DNA from: Caballeronia turbans | GTDB taxonomy: Bacteria > Pseudomonadota > Gammaproteobacteria > Burkholderiales > Burkholderiaceae | Reading direction: 5' to 3' | Length of the DNA: 64,000 nucleotides | Assembly: GCA_001544655.2 (NCBI GenBank) | Contig: FCOD02000029.1 | Location: 1 to 64,000, forward strand | In this document: one piece after another, positions 48,407-56,941 of the stretch | Layout of the letters: each line of letters starts with the position of its first letter | How positions within the stretch are numbered: the stretch's first letter is position 1 | Notes under the pieces: model-generated | Told to the model about the DNA's origin: nothing | Database searches by the model: none | Seen by the model: the letters and a program-made list of their open reading frames with translations, nothing else | Translations under genes and position numbers: made by a program

Positions 48407-49372
48407 ATGAAGAACATGCTTCGCGCGCTCGGCGCGCTCACGCTTGCGGCGAGTGCGTTCGCCGCCTCATTGCCGTGCGCTCACGCCGCCGACAAGGTCG
48501 TGCTCGGTGTCGCCATTCCGACCGCGGATCACGGCTTCACGGGCGGCATCGTGTGGTGGGCCAACGAAGCGAAGAAGGAGCTGGAAAAGGCGCACCCGGA
48601 CCTGAAGGTCATCGTGAAGACCGCCGGCACCGCGCCCGAGCAGGCGAACCAGTTGCAGGACCTCGTGACCGTCAACAAGATCAATGCGCTCGTGATTTTC
48701 CCGCAGGAATCGGCTTCGCTCACGCAACCTGTCGCGCAGGTGAAGAAGAAGGGCGTCTATGTGACGGTGGTCGATCGCGGTCTCACCGACCCCAGCGCGC
48801 AGGATGCCTATGTCGCCGGCGACAACACCGCATTCGGCAAGATTCCCGCGGAATACATCGCGAAGACGCTGAACGGCAAGGGCGACATCGTCGCGCTGCG
48901 CGGCATTCCGACGACCCTCGACAACGAGCGCTGGACCGCGTTCGAAGGTGTGATCAAGCAGCATCCGGACATGAAGATTCTCGACGCCAAGTACGCGAAC
49001 TGGAACCGCGACGATGCCTTCAAGGTGATGCAGGACTATCTCACGCGCTTCAAGCACATCGACGCCGTCTGGGCCGCCGACGACGACATGATGGTCGGCG
49101 TGCTGAAGGCGATCGATCAGGCGAAGCGCACGGACGTCAAGATCGTTTTCGGCGGCGCCGGATCGAAGGAAGCCGTGAAGCGCATCATGGACGGCGACAA
49201 GCGCGTGCAGGCCGACGTGTCGTACTCGCCGAAGTTCATCTATGACGCGATCAAGCTGACCGCCGAGGCGCGCCTCAAGGGCGACAAGCTGCCGCCGACG
49301 ACCATCATCCCGTCGGTGCTCATCACGAAGGACAACGCCAAGCAGTTCTATTTCCCGAACTCGCCGTTCTGA
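48407..49372 (+). CDS. sugar ABC transporter periplasmic binding protein
   Basis: A 321-residue Peripla_BP_4 (RbsB-like) protein with a signal peptide (mature start near [15 protein letters not shown]). The binding-site regions are [34 protein letters not shown] and [17 protein letters not shown]. The two adjacent Trp in GIVWWAN suggest stacking on a sugar or polyol ring. Ligand unknown: genes that follow (isomerase and oxidoreductase) suggest an inositol, hexose or oxidised-sugar substrate. A hairpin directly after its stop may favour extra binding-protein message. Confidence 0.9.
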   Translation: MKNMLRALGALTLAASAFAASLPCAHAADKVVLGVAIPTADHGFTGGIVWWANEAKKELEKAHPDLKVIVKTAGTAPEQANQLQDLVTVNKINALVIFPQESASLTQPVAQVKKKGVYVTVVDRGLTDPSAQDAYVAGDNTAFGKIPAEYIAKTLNGKGDIVALRGIPTTLDNERWTAFEGVIKQHPDMKILDAKYANWNRDDAFKVMQDYLTRFKHIDAVWAADDDMMVGVLKAIDQAKRTDVKIVFGGAGSKEAVKRIMDGDKRVQADVSYSPKFIYDAIKLTAEARLKGDKLPPTTIIPSVLITKDNAKQFYFPNSPF

Positions 49373-49377
49373 TGTGC

Positions 49378-49404
49378 GAAGGCCGTTCACCCGGCCTTCT
49401 TTCT
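49378..49404 (+). terminator. intra-operon hairpin after the binding-protein gene
   Basis: GAAGGCCG (49378-49385) pairs with CGGCCTTC (49392-49399) over a six-base loop and is followed by TTTCTCC. Placed 6 bases after the binding-protein stop and before the isomerase gene, it probably acts as a partial terminator or 3'-end stabiliser. Confidence 0.65.
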
Positions 49405-49418
49405 CCTAGAGGCGAAAG

Positions 49419-50492
49419 ATGAAGACCATCAAAGGGCCGGCGATATTTCTCGCGCAGTTCATGGGCGAAGAGCCGCCGTTCGATACGTTGGAGAACCTCG
49501 CGTCGTGGGCGGCTTCGCTCGGTTATCAAGGCATCCAGGTGCCCGCCGATCCGCGCCTGATCGATCTGGAAAAAGCCGCCTCGAGCGATGCCTATTGCGA
49601 CGACATCCGCCGCACGGTGGACGATGCGGGCGTGGCGATCACCGAATTGTCCACGCATCTGCAAGGCCAGTTGGTCGCGGTGCATCCGGCGTACGACACG
49701 CTGTTCGACGGGTTCGCCGCACCGCACGTGCGGGGCAATCCGGCGGCGCGCACGCAATGGGCGATATCGCAATTGAAGCTCGCGGCGGCGGCGTCGAAGC
49801 GTCTTGGCCTGAGCGCGCACGTGACGTTTTCGGGCGCGCTCGCGTGGCCCTATGTCTATCCGTGGCCGCAGCGTCCGGCGGGTCTCGTCGAAGCCGCGTT
49901 CGAGGAACTCGCGAAACGGTGGCGCCCGATTCTCGACGAGTTCGATCGCGCGGGCATCGACGTGTGCTACGAACTGCATCCGGGCGAGGACTTGCACGAC
50001 GGCGTCACGTTCGAGCGCTTTCTCGCGGCGGTGGACGATCATCCGCGCGCCAACATCCTGTTCGATCCGAGTCACTTCGTGCTGCAGCAACTCGATTACC
50101 TCGCGTTCATCGACATCTATCACGCGCGCATCAAGGCATTTCATGTGAAGGACGCGGAGTTCCGGCCGAATGGAAAGCAGGGCGTGTACGGTGGCTATTC
50201 GGGATGGACCGATCGCGCGGGACGTTTCCGTTCGCTGGGCGATGGCCAGATCGACTTCAAGGCAATCTTCTCGAAGATGGCGCAATACGATTTTCCCGGC
50301 TGGGCCGTGCTCGAGTGGGAATGCGCGTTGAAGCATCCGGAAGACGGCGCGCGCGAGGGCGCCGTGTTCATTCGAGATCACATCATCCGCGTGGCCGAGC
50401 GTGCATTCGATGACTTCGCGGGCAGCGGCGCGAGCCGCGAGCAGATGCGCGGTGTGCTCGGGATCGGAGACCAGGCGGGAGAGACGCGATGA
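49419..50492 (+). CDS. sugar phosphate isomerase/epimerase family protein (TIM barrel)
   Basis: A 357-residue AP-endonuclease-2-like TIM-barrel protein. Metal-ligand regions seen are CYELHPGEDLHD (Glu/His), ILFDPSHFVLQQLD (Asp/His), FHVKDAEFRPNG (His) and LEWECALKHPEDGA (Glu). These place it with the sugar isomerase/epimerase and inosose-type enzymes. Its stop overlaps the start of the dehydrogenase gene by four bases (ATGA). A pair of isomerase plus Gfo/Idh/MocA dehydrogenase often handles 3-keto or inositol-derived sugars; the exact substrate cannot be read off. Confidence 0.88.
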   Translation: MKTIKGPAIFLAQFMGEEPPFDTLENLASWAASLGYQGIQVPADPRLIDLEKAASSDAYCDDIRRTVDDAGVAITELSTHLQGQLVAVHPAYDTLFDGFAAPHVRGNPAARTQWAISQLKLAAAASKRLGLSAHVTFSGALAWPYVYPWPQRPAGLVEAAFEELAKRWRPILDEFDRAGIDVCYELHPGEDLHDGVTFERFLAAVDDHPRANILFDPSHFVLQQLDYLAFIDIYHARIKAFHVKDAEFRPNGKQGVYGGYSGWTDRAGRFRSLGDGQIDFKAIFSKMAQYDFPGWAVLEWECALKHPEDGAREGAVFIRDHIIRVAERAFDDFAGSGASREQMRGVLGIGDQAGETR

Positions 50493-51610
50493 ACCGCGTG
50501 CGGCTGGGCATGGTCGGCGGCGGCGAGGGCGCGTTCATCGGCGCGGTGCATCGCATCGCGGCGCGGCTCGATGATCGCTATGAACTCGTCGCGGGCGCGT
50601 TGTCGTCGGATGCGCGGCGTGCGGCGTCGAGTGCGGCGGCGATCGGGCTTGCGCGCAGTTACGACGATTATCGCGAGATGGCGCGCGTCGAGGCGGGGCG
50701 CTCGGACGGCATCGAGGCGGTGGCGATCGTCACGCCGAATCATCTGCATGCGCCGATCGCGACGGCGTTTCTCGAAGCGGGCATTCACGTGATTTGCGAC
50801 AAGCCGCTCGCAGTATCGCTCGATGAAGGCGAGGCGCTCGCGAAACTCGCGCGCGAGAAGGATCGCGTGTTCGCGGTGACTTATACCTATACGGGCTATC
50901 CGCTGGTGCGTCATGCGCGCGGAATGGTTCGACGCGGCCTGCTCGGCGATATTCGCGTCGTGCAGGTGGAGTATGCGCAGGACTGGCTTTCGCTGCCCGT
51001 CGAGACGCAGGCGAACCGCCAGGCGGTGTGGCGCACCGATCCTGCGCTGGCGGGTCCGGCGGGTTGTCTCGGCGATATCGGCACGCACGCGTATCAGCTC
51101 GCGGACTACGTGACGGGCATGCGGCCGGCGGAGTTGTCGGCGGAGGTGACGACATTCGTGCCGAATCGCCGTGTGGACGATCACGTGCAGGCGATGTTCC
51201 GATATACCGGCGGCGCACGCGGAATGTTGTGGGCGAGCCAGATTGCGGCGGGCGAGGAGAACGCGCTGCGTTTGCGTGTGTATGGGACGAAGGCGGGCAT
51301 CGCATTCGATCAGCAGAAGCCGAATGAGTTGTGGTTCACGACTATCGGCGGCGCGTCGGAACGGATCACGCGTGGCCGCGTGCAAAGCCCCGAAGCGCAG
51401 CATGCGACGCGCGTGCCGGCGGGGCATCCCGAAGGGTATCTGGAAGCGTTCGCGCAGCTTTATACGGATGCGGCGGCGTGCATCGCGAGCGGAACTACGC
51501 AAGGGGATGACTGGCTTACGACGGTCGAGGACGGCGTCGCGGGATTGAGGTTCGTGGATGCGGTGTTGAGAAGCAGCGAGAGGAATGCTGAATGGGTGAC
51601 GCTTGCTTGA
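50489..51610 (+). CDS. Gfo/Idh/MocA-family NAD(P)-dependent dehydrogenase
   Basis: A 373-residue oxidoreductase. The Rossmann start MVGGGEGAFIGAVHRIAAR is followed by VTPNHLHAPIATAFLEAG and CDKPLAVSLDEGEAL, the Gfo/Idh/MocA signature with catalytic Lys in DKP. GCLGDIGTHAYQLAD holds the catalytic Asp/His pair. It is translationally coupled to the isomerase and ends the operon. Sugar or inositol 2- or 3-dehydrogenase activity is likely. Confidence 0.9.
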   Translation: MNRVRLGMVGGGEGAFIGAVHRIAARLDDRYELVAGALSSDARRAASSAAAIGLARSYDDYREMARVEAGRSDGIEAVAIVTPNHLHAPIATAFLEAGIHVICDKPLAVSLDEGEALAKLAREKDRVFAVTYTYTGYPLVRHARGMVRRGLLGDIRVVQVEYAQDWLSLPVETQANRQAVWRTDPALAGPAGCLGDIGTHAYQLADYVTGMRPAELSAEVTTFVPNRRVDDHVQAMFRYTGGARGMLWASQIAAGEENALRLRVYGTKAGIAFDQQKPNELWFTTIGGASERITRGRVQSPEAQHATRVPAGHPEGYLEAFAQLYTDAAACIASGTTQGDDWLTTVEDGVAGLRFVDAVLRSSERNAEWVTLA

Positions 51611-51620
51611 TTCGGATGCT

Positions 51621-51980
51621 TTAGTCGATCACCCATTTTCCCCGAATCATCGCTTCCTCCAGCATGCCGAGTGTGAGCTGCCATCCGCCGAGCGTTTCTC
51701 GAGCCTCGAGGCTGAAGGGGGACTTGAGTACTGTTCAGAAAAACGCCGGCTTGCTCAACTGAATGAAGGGGTAATAGTGGCCAAGCTGGAATTCGCTCAT
51801 GTCGACGTCGAATTTCGTTCCCCACTCGCTGAGCAACGCTGAAATCTCCGGTGGATTCAAGTCGAGGTCGTGATACAGATCGGTCTCGGGCGCGAGGCTG
51901 TTCTGTCCCAGGAACGGTTTGCCCAGCTTGGCTTCTATGAAGTCGACGAGCCGCTCCCACGCTTCCGGTCGAGCAATCAT
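51621..51980 (-). pseudogene. DUF1493 gene interrupted by an in-frame TGA
   Basis: Reading leftward from the ATG at 51980, 81 codons (MIARPEAWERLVDFI ... FFDVDMSEF-like region KFDVDMSEFQLGHYYPF) have DUF1493 character, then a TGA (51735-51737) follows SKPAFF. Past it the same frame stays open for 37 codons and gives LTLGMLEEAMIRGKWVID before a TAA, which looks like the normal DUF1493 C-terminus. Total 120 codons equals a usual family length. So a single nonsense change, perhaps CGA to TGA, broke the gene. Its start touches the stop of the remnant upstream gene. Confidence 0.7.
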
Positions 51981-52293
51981 TTACAGCCGATCCTCGGGTT
52001 TCACGATACCGTTGTAAGACTGAACCGATCGAAACAGAATGGTCGATACATCGGTGGCGAGAAGCACCCAGCCGACGCCCGGAATCGCCCTTGCAACGAA
52101 GGCTCCCAGATTGCGAGTGAACTTGACGCGCAAAAGGATGTCACCGTCGGCAAAATTCTGTACTTGATGTCGAAGGGCAGCATCGTTCTGGAGACGATCG
52201 ACGCAACTGACCCAGCAGGGTCATCGCGATGCTCGACAGATCGTCTATGCCGGTCTCTCTGTAAATCTCATCGATTGTGATAAGAAAAACAGC
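51981..52293 (-). pseudogene. frameshifted remnant of the DUF1493 partner gene
   Basis: Leftward, the stretch 52293-~52210 reads AVFLITIDEIYRETGIDDLS then SIAMTLLGQ in one frame; from about 52180 to the TAA at 51981 another frame gives RLQNDAALRHQVQNFADGD, ILLRVKFTRNLGAFVARAIP and GVGWVLLATDVSTILFRSVQ, ending NGIVKPEDRL. The second part has a hydrophobic helix. The two pieces are in different frames, so at least one frameshift lies near 52190-52210; the true start is not clear. The stop directly abuts the DUF1493 ATG, so the two were an operon. I do not recognise the product. Confidence 0.5.
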
Positions 52294-52454
52294 TCGGCGG
52301 GCTCTAAATCCGTATGCATGCCGTATTGGTAGCGCTGGCCCATGTTCGTCCGTGAATCATTCATAAGTCGGACGATATTAATTTGGTACATCCGAAAAAA
52401 CGCGACTCCCGCAAGAGCCGCGTTTCTCAACTCAGAGCCGCAATCGTTACGGAA

Positions 52455-53861
52455 TCACGCCCAATTCGCGTGAAAACTTCCCGCCTTGTCCACGCGTTCG
52501 AACGTATGCGCACCGAAGAAATCGCGCTGCGCCTGCACGAGATTCGCGGGCAGCCGCTCGGAGCGATACGCATCGAAATAGGCGATCGCCGATGAAAACG
52601 CGGGCACCGGAATGCCCGCCTTCACCGCCGCGACGACCACATCGCGCAATGCGTCCTGATACTTCGCGGCGATATCGCTGAAATACGGATCGAGCAGAAG
52701 GTTTGCGAGTTGCGGATTCTTCTCATACGCGTCGGTGATCTTCTGCAGGAAGCGCGCGCGGATGATGCAGCCCGCGCGGAAGATCTTCGCGATCTCGCCG
52801 TAATGCAGGTCCCATTTGTACTCTTCCGATGCGGCACGCAACTGCGCAAACCCTTGCGCATACGAAACGATCTTCGACAGATACAACGCGCGCCGCACCG
52901 ACTCGACGAACGCCGCGCGATCGCCATCGAACTTCGGCGACGGGCCGCTCAAAACCTTGCTCGCCGCCACGCGCTGATCCTTCAGCGAAGACAGCACGCG
53001 CGCGAACACCGCTTCGGTGATCAACGGCAGCGGTGCGCCGAGATCGAGCGCATTCTGGCTCGTCCACTTGCCCGTGCCTTTTTGCGCGGCGCGATCGAGA
53101 ATCACATCGACGAGATCCTTGCCGGTTTCCTCGTCCTTCTTCGAGAAGATCTTCGACGTGATCTCGATCAGGTAGCTGTCCAGCTCGCCCTGATTCCACT
53201 CGACGTAGACCTTGCCCAGTTCTTCGTTCGACAGACCGGCGACACGTTTGAGCACGTCATAGCTCTCGGCGATCAGTTGCATGTCGCCGTACTCGATGCC
53301 GTTGTGCACCATCTTCACGAAATGGCCCGCGCCGTCCGGACCCATGTAGGCGACACACGGCTCGCCGTCCGGCGCCTTCGCCGCGATCTCGGTGAGGATC
53401 GGTGCGACGAGTTCGTAGGCTTCTTTCTGTCCGCCCGGCATGATCGACGGGCCTTTCAGCGCGCCTTCCTCGCCGCCCGACACACCCGTGCCGATGAAAT
53501 GCAGGCCCGACTTCGCGAGATCCTGATTGCGGCGGATGGTGTCGGTGAAATGCGTGTTGCCGCCGTCGATGAGAATGTCGCCCTTCTCGAGCAGCGGACG
53601 CAGCGAAGCGATGGTCTCGTCGGTGCCGGCACCCGCCTTCACCATCATCAGGATGCGGCGCGGCTTTTCGAGCGACTCGACGAACTCTTCGAGCGTGTAG
53701 GTCGGCACGAGCTTCTTGTCGGGATGTTCGGCAATCAGTTCGTCGGTTTTGGCGCGGCTGCGGTTGTAGACCGAAACGGCGTGACCGCGGCTCTCGATGT
53801 TCAAGGCCAGATTGCGGCCCATGACGGCGAGGCCCACCACGCCGATAGCTTGTTTGCTCAT
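52455..53861 (-). CDS. gnd: 6-phosphogluconate dehydrogenase, decarboxylating
   Basis: A 468-residue protein of full length. NADP motif [17 protein letters not shown] is at the N-terminus; [30 protein letters not shown] (catalytic region) and [14 protein letters not shown] are present. It oxidatively decarboxylates 6-phosphogluconate to ribulose 5-phosphate. The ATG at 53861 gives the standard length; 47 further in-frame codons upstream have no homologous character. It is not co-transcribed with its neighbours. Confidence 0.95.
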   Translation of the reverse strand: MSKQAIGVVGLAVMGRNLALNIESRGHAVSVYNRSRAKTDELIAEHPDKKLVPTYTLEEFVESLEKPRRILMMVKAGAGTDETIASLRPLLEKGDILIDGGNTHFTDTIRRNQDLAKSGLHFIGTGVSGGEEGALKGPSIMPGGQKEAYELVAPILTEIAAKAPDGEPCVAYMGPDGAGHFVKMVHNGIEYGDMQLIAESYDVLKRVAGLSNEELGKVYVEWNQGELDSYLIEITSKIFSKKDEETGKDLVDVILDRAAQKGTGKWTSQNALDLGAPLPLITEAVFARVLSSLKDQRVAASKVLSGPSPKFDGDRAAFVESVRRALYLSKIVSYAQGFAQLRAASEEYKWDLHYGEIAKIFRAGCIIRARFLQKITDAYEKNPQLANLLLDPYFSDIAAKYQDALRDVVVAAVKAGIPVPAFSSAIAYFDAYRSERLPANLVQAQRDFFGAHTFERVDKAGSFHANWA

Positions 53862-54100
53862 GCTTGATCTCCGGATAACCGAAGCGGACGCGGCTCGTGG
53901 CGCGGCTTCGGGATGAAAACGTGTCGATGGGAGCGGCGCTCGCGTGAGAGGTCGTCTCAGTCTTGATCGGCGGCTCGACGGGCGGTGCGGCGATCCGATC
54001 ATCTTGCGCGAGCGCAGACCGCCCCGAATTTACCACTTCGAGCCGCATCCGGCAGGCCGCGCGCCGGACGATCGAGCGCGTTGCGTCACGCAGTCTTAGA

Positions 54101-54484
54101 ATGAACGCCCGCAACGAGCACGCCGCGAAGGCCACCCGAGACATGCCGCCATCCCGGCGCGCGCGCAGCCATCATTACTCCGTCTATGTGATCGAACTGT
54201 CCGGCACGGTCTGGAACGAAGCGCGCTTTCGCCGCGCGAATCCGGACTACGTGACCGGCATGCCGTTCGTGTATGTGGGCATGACGGGCATCGATCCCGA
54301 CGTGCGCTTCGACAAGCACAAGGCGGGCATCCAGTCGAACCGCTTCGTACGCGAGTTCGGGCTGCGGCTTCTGCCGCATCTGTACGACATGTACAACCCG
54401 ATGCCCTACGACGGCGCGCGCGACATGGAAGTGGAACTGGCGATAGGTTTGCGGGAAGCGGGTTATGGCGTGTGGCAGGCGTAA
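54101..54484 (+). CDS. GIY-YIG-like small protein
   Basis: A 127-residue protein with features of a GIY-YIG nuclease domain: YSVYVIEL (GIY position), FVYVGMTG (YIG position), then DVRFDKHKAG with the conserved Arg and His, and an acidic residue in MEVELAIGLREAGYGVWQA near the end. It is a stand-alone short protein rather than a UvrC or homing nuclease. Starts at 54101 or 54143 are possible. No nearby DNA-repair or mobile genes suggest a role; the assignment is by motif only. Confidence 0.6.
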   Translation: MNARNEHAAKATRDMPPSRRARSHHYSVYVIELSGTVWNEARFRRANPDYVTGMPFVYVGMTGIDPDVRFDKHKAGIQSNRFVREFGLRLLPHLYDMYNPMPYDGARDMEVELAIGLREAGYGVWQA

Positions 54485-54514
54485 AGCGGTGCATCAAACC
54501 ATGAGGAGCGATAC

Positions 54515-55450
54515 ATGCGGATTCTGATAGTGGGCGCGGGGGCCATCGGCGGATATTTCGGCGCGCGGCTGCTCGATGCGGGCAGGGACGTGACCTTCCT
54601 CGTGCGCGAGCGGCGCGCCGAGCGGCTGCGGCAATGCGGCCTGAAAGTGAAGAGCCCGGAGGGCGATCTCGCGTTCGCCTGTCCGCCGATGGTGCTCGCA
54701 AAGGACATCGACCGGCCTTACGACCTCGTGTTGCTGAGCTGCAAGGCTTACGACCTGCGAGGCGCGATCGATTCCTTCGCGCCCGCGGTCGGCCCCGGCA
54801 CCGCGATCCTGCCGCTTTTGAACGGCATGGGCCATCTCGATGCGCTCGATGCCCGCTTCGATCCGGCGAACGTGCTCGGCGGCCAATGCGTGATCGCCGC
54901 GACGCTTGACGCCGAGGGCGAGATCCTGCACCTGAACAAGATGCATTCGATGACCATCGGCGAACGCGCCGGCGGCCGCACAACGCGCATCGACGCGATC
55001 GCTGCACAACTCGGCGGCGCGGGCTTCGATCTGGACGTAAGCGGAAACATCCTGCAATCGATGTGGGACAAGTGGGTGTTCCTCGCGACGCTCGCGACGG
55101 GAACGTGCCTGATGCGCGCACCCATCGGCGATATTCTCGCGGCACCGGGCGGCGAAGCGCTGCTGTTCCAGCTCTTCGACGAATGCCGCGGCATCGCCGC
55201 CGACAACACGCACGCGCCGGGCGAGGCGGTCGTCGCGCGCGCCCGTGCGTTCTTCGCGGAACGCGGCTCGCTGATGACCGCGTCGATGCTGCGCGATCTG
55301 GAGAACGGCGCGCCGATCGAGGCGGATCACATCGTCGGGGATCTGCTGGCACGGCGGCGCACCGCTTTCAGCGGTGTGTCGGCGCTCGCGGTGGCTTATG
55401 CGCATCTGAAGGCCTACGAGGCACGGCGCGCTCGCATGTCCCGCGCCTGA
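54515..55450 (+). CDS. ketopantoate reductase family (PanE/ApbA)
   Basis: A 311-residue NADP-dependent protein. VGAGAIGGYFGARLLDAG is the dinucleotide fold; the catalytic Lys is in LLSCKAYDL and substrate-binding Asn in LLNGMGHLDAL; MWDKWVFLATLA lies in the helical C-terminal domain. 2-Dehydropantoate 2-reductase is the family's known reaction, but the family also contains paralogues with other 2-oxo acids, so panE is not assigned outright. A short hairpin terminator follows its stop. Confidence 0.85.
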   Translation: MRILIVGAGAIGGYFGARLLDAGRDVTFLVRERRAERLRQCGLKVKSPEGDLAFACPPMVLAKDIDRPYDLVLLSCKAYDLRGAIDSFAPAVGPGTAILPLLNGMGHLDALDARFDPANVLGGQCVIAATLDAEGEILHLNKMHSMTIGERAGGRTTRIDAIAAQLGGAGFDLDVSGNILQSMWDKWVFLATLATGTCLMRAPIGDILAAPGGEALLFQLFDECRGIAADNTHAPGEAVVARARAFFAERGSLMTASMLRDLENGAPIEADHIVGDLLARRRTAFSGVSALAVAYAHLKAYEARRARMSRA

Positions 55451-55471
55451 GCATTACCTGCCACGATTCAC

Positions 55472-55502
55472 GCGCCGCCGAAATGGCGGCGTTGGATTTT
55501 TA
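55472..55502 (+). terminator. terminator after the PanE-family gene
   Basis: CGCCGCC (55473-55479) pairs with GGCGGCG (55485-55491) across GAAAT and is followed by TTGGATTTTT. Located 22 bases after the stop. Confidence 0.75.
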
Positions 55503-55514
55503 TGTCAGTGACAT
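55502..55514. promoter_or_regulatory. palindrome ATGTCA-N-TGACAT with a distal matching half
   Basis: A symmetric site, ATGTCAGTGACAT, in the AT-rich gap ahead of the two repeat-domain genes. Part of it also forms an inverted repeat with ACTGACATAA at 55541-55550 (TTATGTCAGT at 55500-55509). Repeated TGTCA/TGACA halves suggest a regulator site rather than chance. The regulator is unknown. Confidence 0.4.
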
Positions 55515-55870
55515 CTCAAAAAATGACAATTACTAAATTGACTGACATAATTTTCGCTACTAGATTTTGCCTGCGACAAGTCGCGAATATCGGCGCTGAT
55601 TAATCGTTTTCCTGACCGCATTAGTAATATTAAATAGCTTGTTTATGGCCACGCAACGCCTTTTGGCGATGCGCGCGGACTTTGTTCGCCGTTGAATTTT
55701 TACTGGTTGACGCGAATTTGTACGAAAACATGATTAAGAATTTACATACCAAGCGTGATATATGTCAATCAGCGTAAAACTGAGAAGAGCCTTTCAACGA
55801 ACGATAATCGCCTTGTTCGCATAAACATCCATTTCCCTGAATGGCCAATTACATGTCAGGAGACGTTTAA
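55515..55870. other. AT-rich intergenic region ahead of the repeat-domain genes
   Basis: About 355 bases clearly poorer in G+C than the rest of the window (runs such as TAGTAATATTAAATAGC). No open frame with a ribosome site is present. It most likely holds the promoter of the gene at 55871, but several AT-rich hexamers compete and I cannot pick one. The base composition suggests acquired DNA. Confidence 0.5.
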
Positions 55871-56221
55871 ATGAAAATCAGAAGTTCGCCTGTAATCCCA
55901 TCGCTCATCTGCCCCGGGGTTCCCCTCGATGGCGCGCAGGCCGGCGTGGTCGTGCGTATCATCGACTCGGATGCGTCGGTGTATGCGAATTACCTCGTTC
56001 AGACGGCGGACGGCACGCAATACTGCGGGCAGATGGACGTCCGGCGCCGGCGCAATCGCGATGCGCTGCTGCGGCTCGCGCTGGAATCAGGACGCTCGGT
56101 CATGGTTATCGGCGGAATCAACAGTTATGTGAAGGCGGCGATGGTCGGCGCTCCCAGTCATGCGCTTTTTGAATCGACTGGTGGATCGAACCCAAACGAC
56201 GCGCGTAGCGGGCGCCCGTAA
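55871..56221 (+). CDS. unrecognised small protein with one copy of a ~70-residue domain
   Basis: A 116-residue protein I do not recognise. Residues 25-93 form a unit shared with the next gene: GVVVRIIDSD, then NYLVQTADGTQYCGQMDV, then NRDALLRLALESG and VMVIGG. The predicted order is two or three beta strands, a helix and a final strand. No signal peptide or membrane helix is evident. AGGAGA six bases before the ATG gives a firm start. The last ~20 residues are polar and low in structure. It is 52 bases ahead of the second gene, likely one transcript. A small OB-fold-like binding module is one guess; function unknown. Confidence 0.7.
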   Translation: MKIRSSPVIPSLICPGVPLDGAQAGVVVRIIDSDASVYANYLVQTADGTQYCGQMDVRRRRNRDALLRLALESGRSVMVIGGINSYVKAAMVGAPSHALFESTGGSNPNDARSGRP

Positions 56222-56273
56222 AAAGTCACATGCCGCGTCGCTCCATTATCCGGAGGCGCGCGATTTTGGAATC

Positions 56274-56852
56274 ATGAAAAAAGGATCACGAGTGAGAAAC
56301 ATTGATAGTTCCGTCAACCTCGGCCTTGTGCGAGGCGGCATTCCGCTCACGGGCGTCAAGGGTGGTTTTCTCACCCGCATAATCGATTCGAATGATCTCG
56401 AGAACGTTAATTTCGTCATTCGAACCGGAGAGGGCGCGTTATATTGTGGTCAACTGAATATCGTCACTCACGAAAATAGAAACAATCTCCTGATGATGGC
56501 GCTGGATTACGGTCTGCCCGTCACACTCTCGGGTGACGATTCGGGAAACATAACCGGCCTCGCCGTTGCGAAGAGTGATTCGCCGATTCCATCCCTGAAT
56601 TCCGCGTTTCTAAAGTTGCAGGACACGCGTACCGGCACGGTGGTGAGAATCGTCGACAAGGATCCAGGTTCGGCGGTCACCTACGTGCTCCAGACGAGCG
56701 ACGGCTCGCGATACTGCGCCCAGATGTGGCCCAACAGGGATAACTACGACAACCGAAACAGCCTTTTCATGATGGCGCTGCGGATGAACATTCCGGTCAC
56801 GATAACGGGCGGCGCCAATCATGAGGTGACTGCGATCGCCGTCGGATCGTAA
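56274..56852 (+). CDS. unrecognised protein with two tandem copies of the same ~70-residue domain
   Basis: A 192-residue protein with two repeats of the unit found in the preceding gene. Copy one, residues 29-101, has FLTRIIDSN, ALYCGQLNIV, NRNNLLMMALDYGLPVTLSG. Copy two, residues 119-192, has TVVRIVDKD, TYVLQTSDGSRYCAQM, NRNSLFMMALRMNIPVTITGG. One Cys per unit is conserved (C58, C148). The ATG at 56274 has a weak site; a GTG at 56292 preceded by AAGGA six bases ahead is a real alternative, shortening it by six residues. No signal peptide. Base composition is lower in G+C than neighbours. Function unknown. Confidence 0.72.
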   Translation: MKKGSRVRNIDSSVNLGLVRGGIPLTGVKGGFLTRIIDSNDLENVNFVIRTGEGALYCGQLNIVTHENRNNLLMMALDYGLPVTLSGDDSGNITGLAVAKSDSPIPSLNSAFLKLQDTRTGTVVRIVDKDPGSAVTYVLQTSDGSRYCAQMWPNRDNYDNRNSLFMMALRMNIPVTITGGANHEVTAIAVGS

Positions 56853-56941
56853 TATCCCTGCTCCCGCGCCCGCTCGCTACGGCGGGTGGGCAAGTTTTCT
56901 GCTAGTTTCACCGAAATCACAAGGGAGCAAGGACGAGCGTC

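Noticed and set aside
51870-52280. 136-codon plus-strand frame in the decayed region
   Set aside because: The opposite strand shows the better protein character (GVGWVLLATD, DUF1493), so this frame is a shadow.
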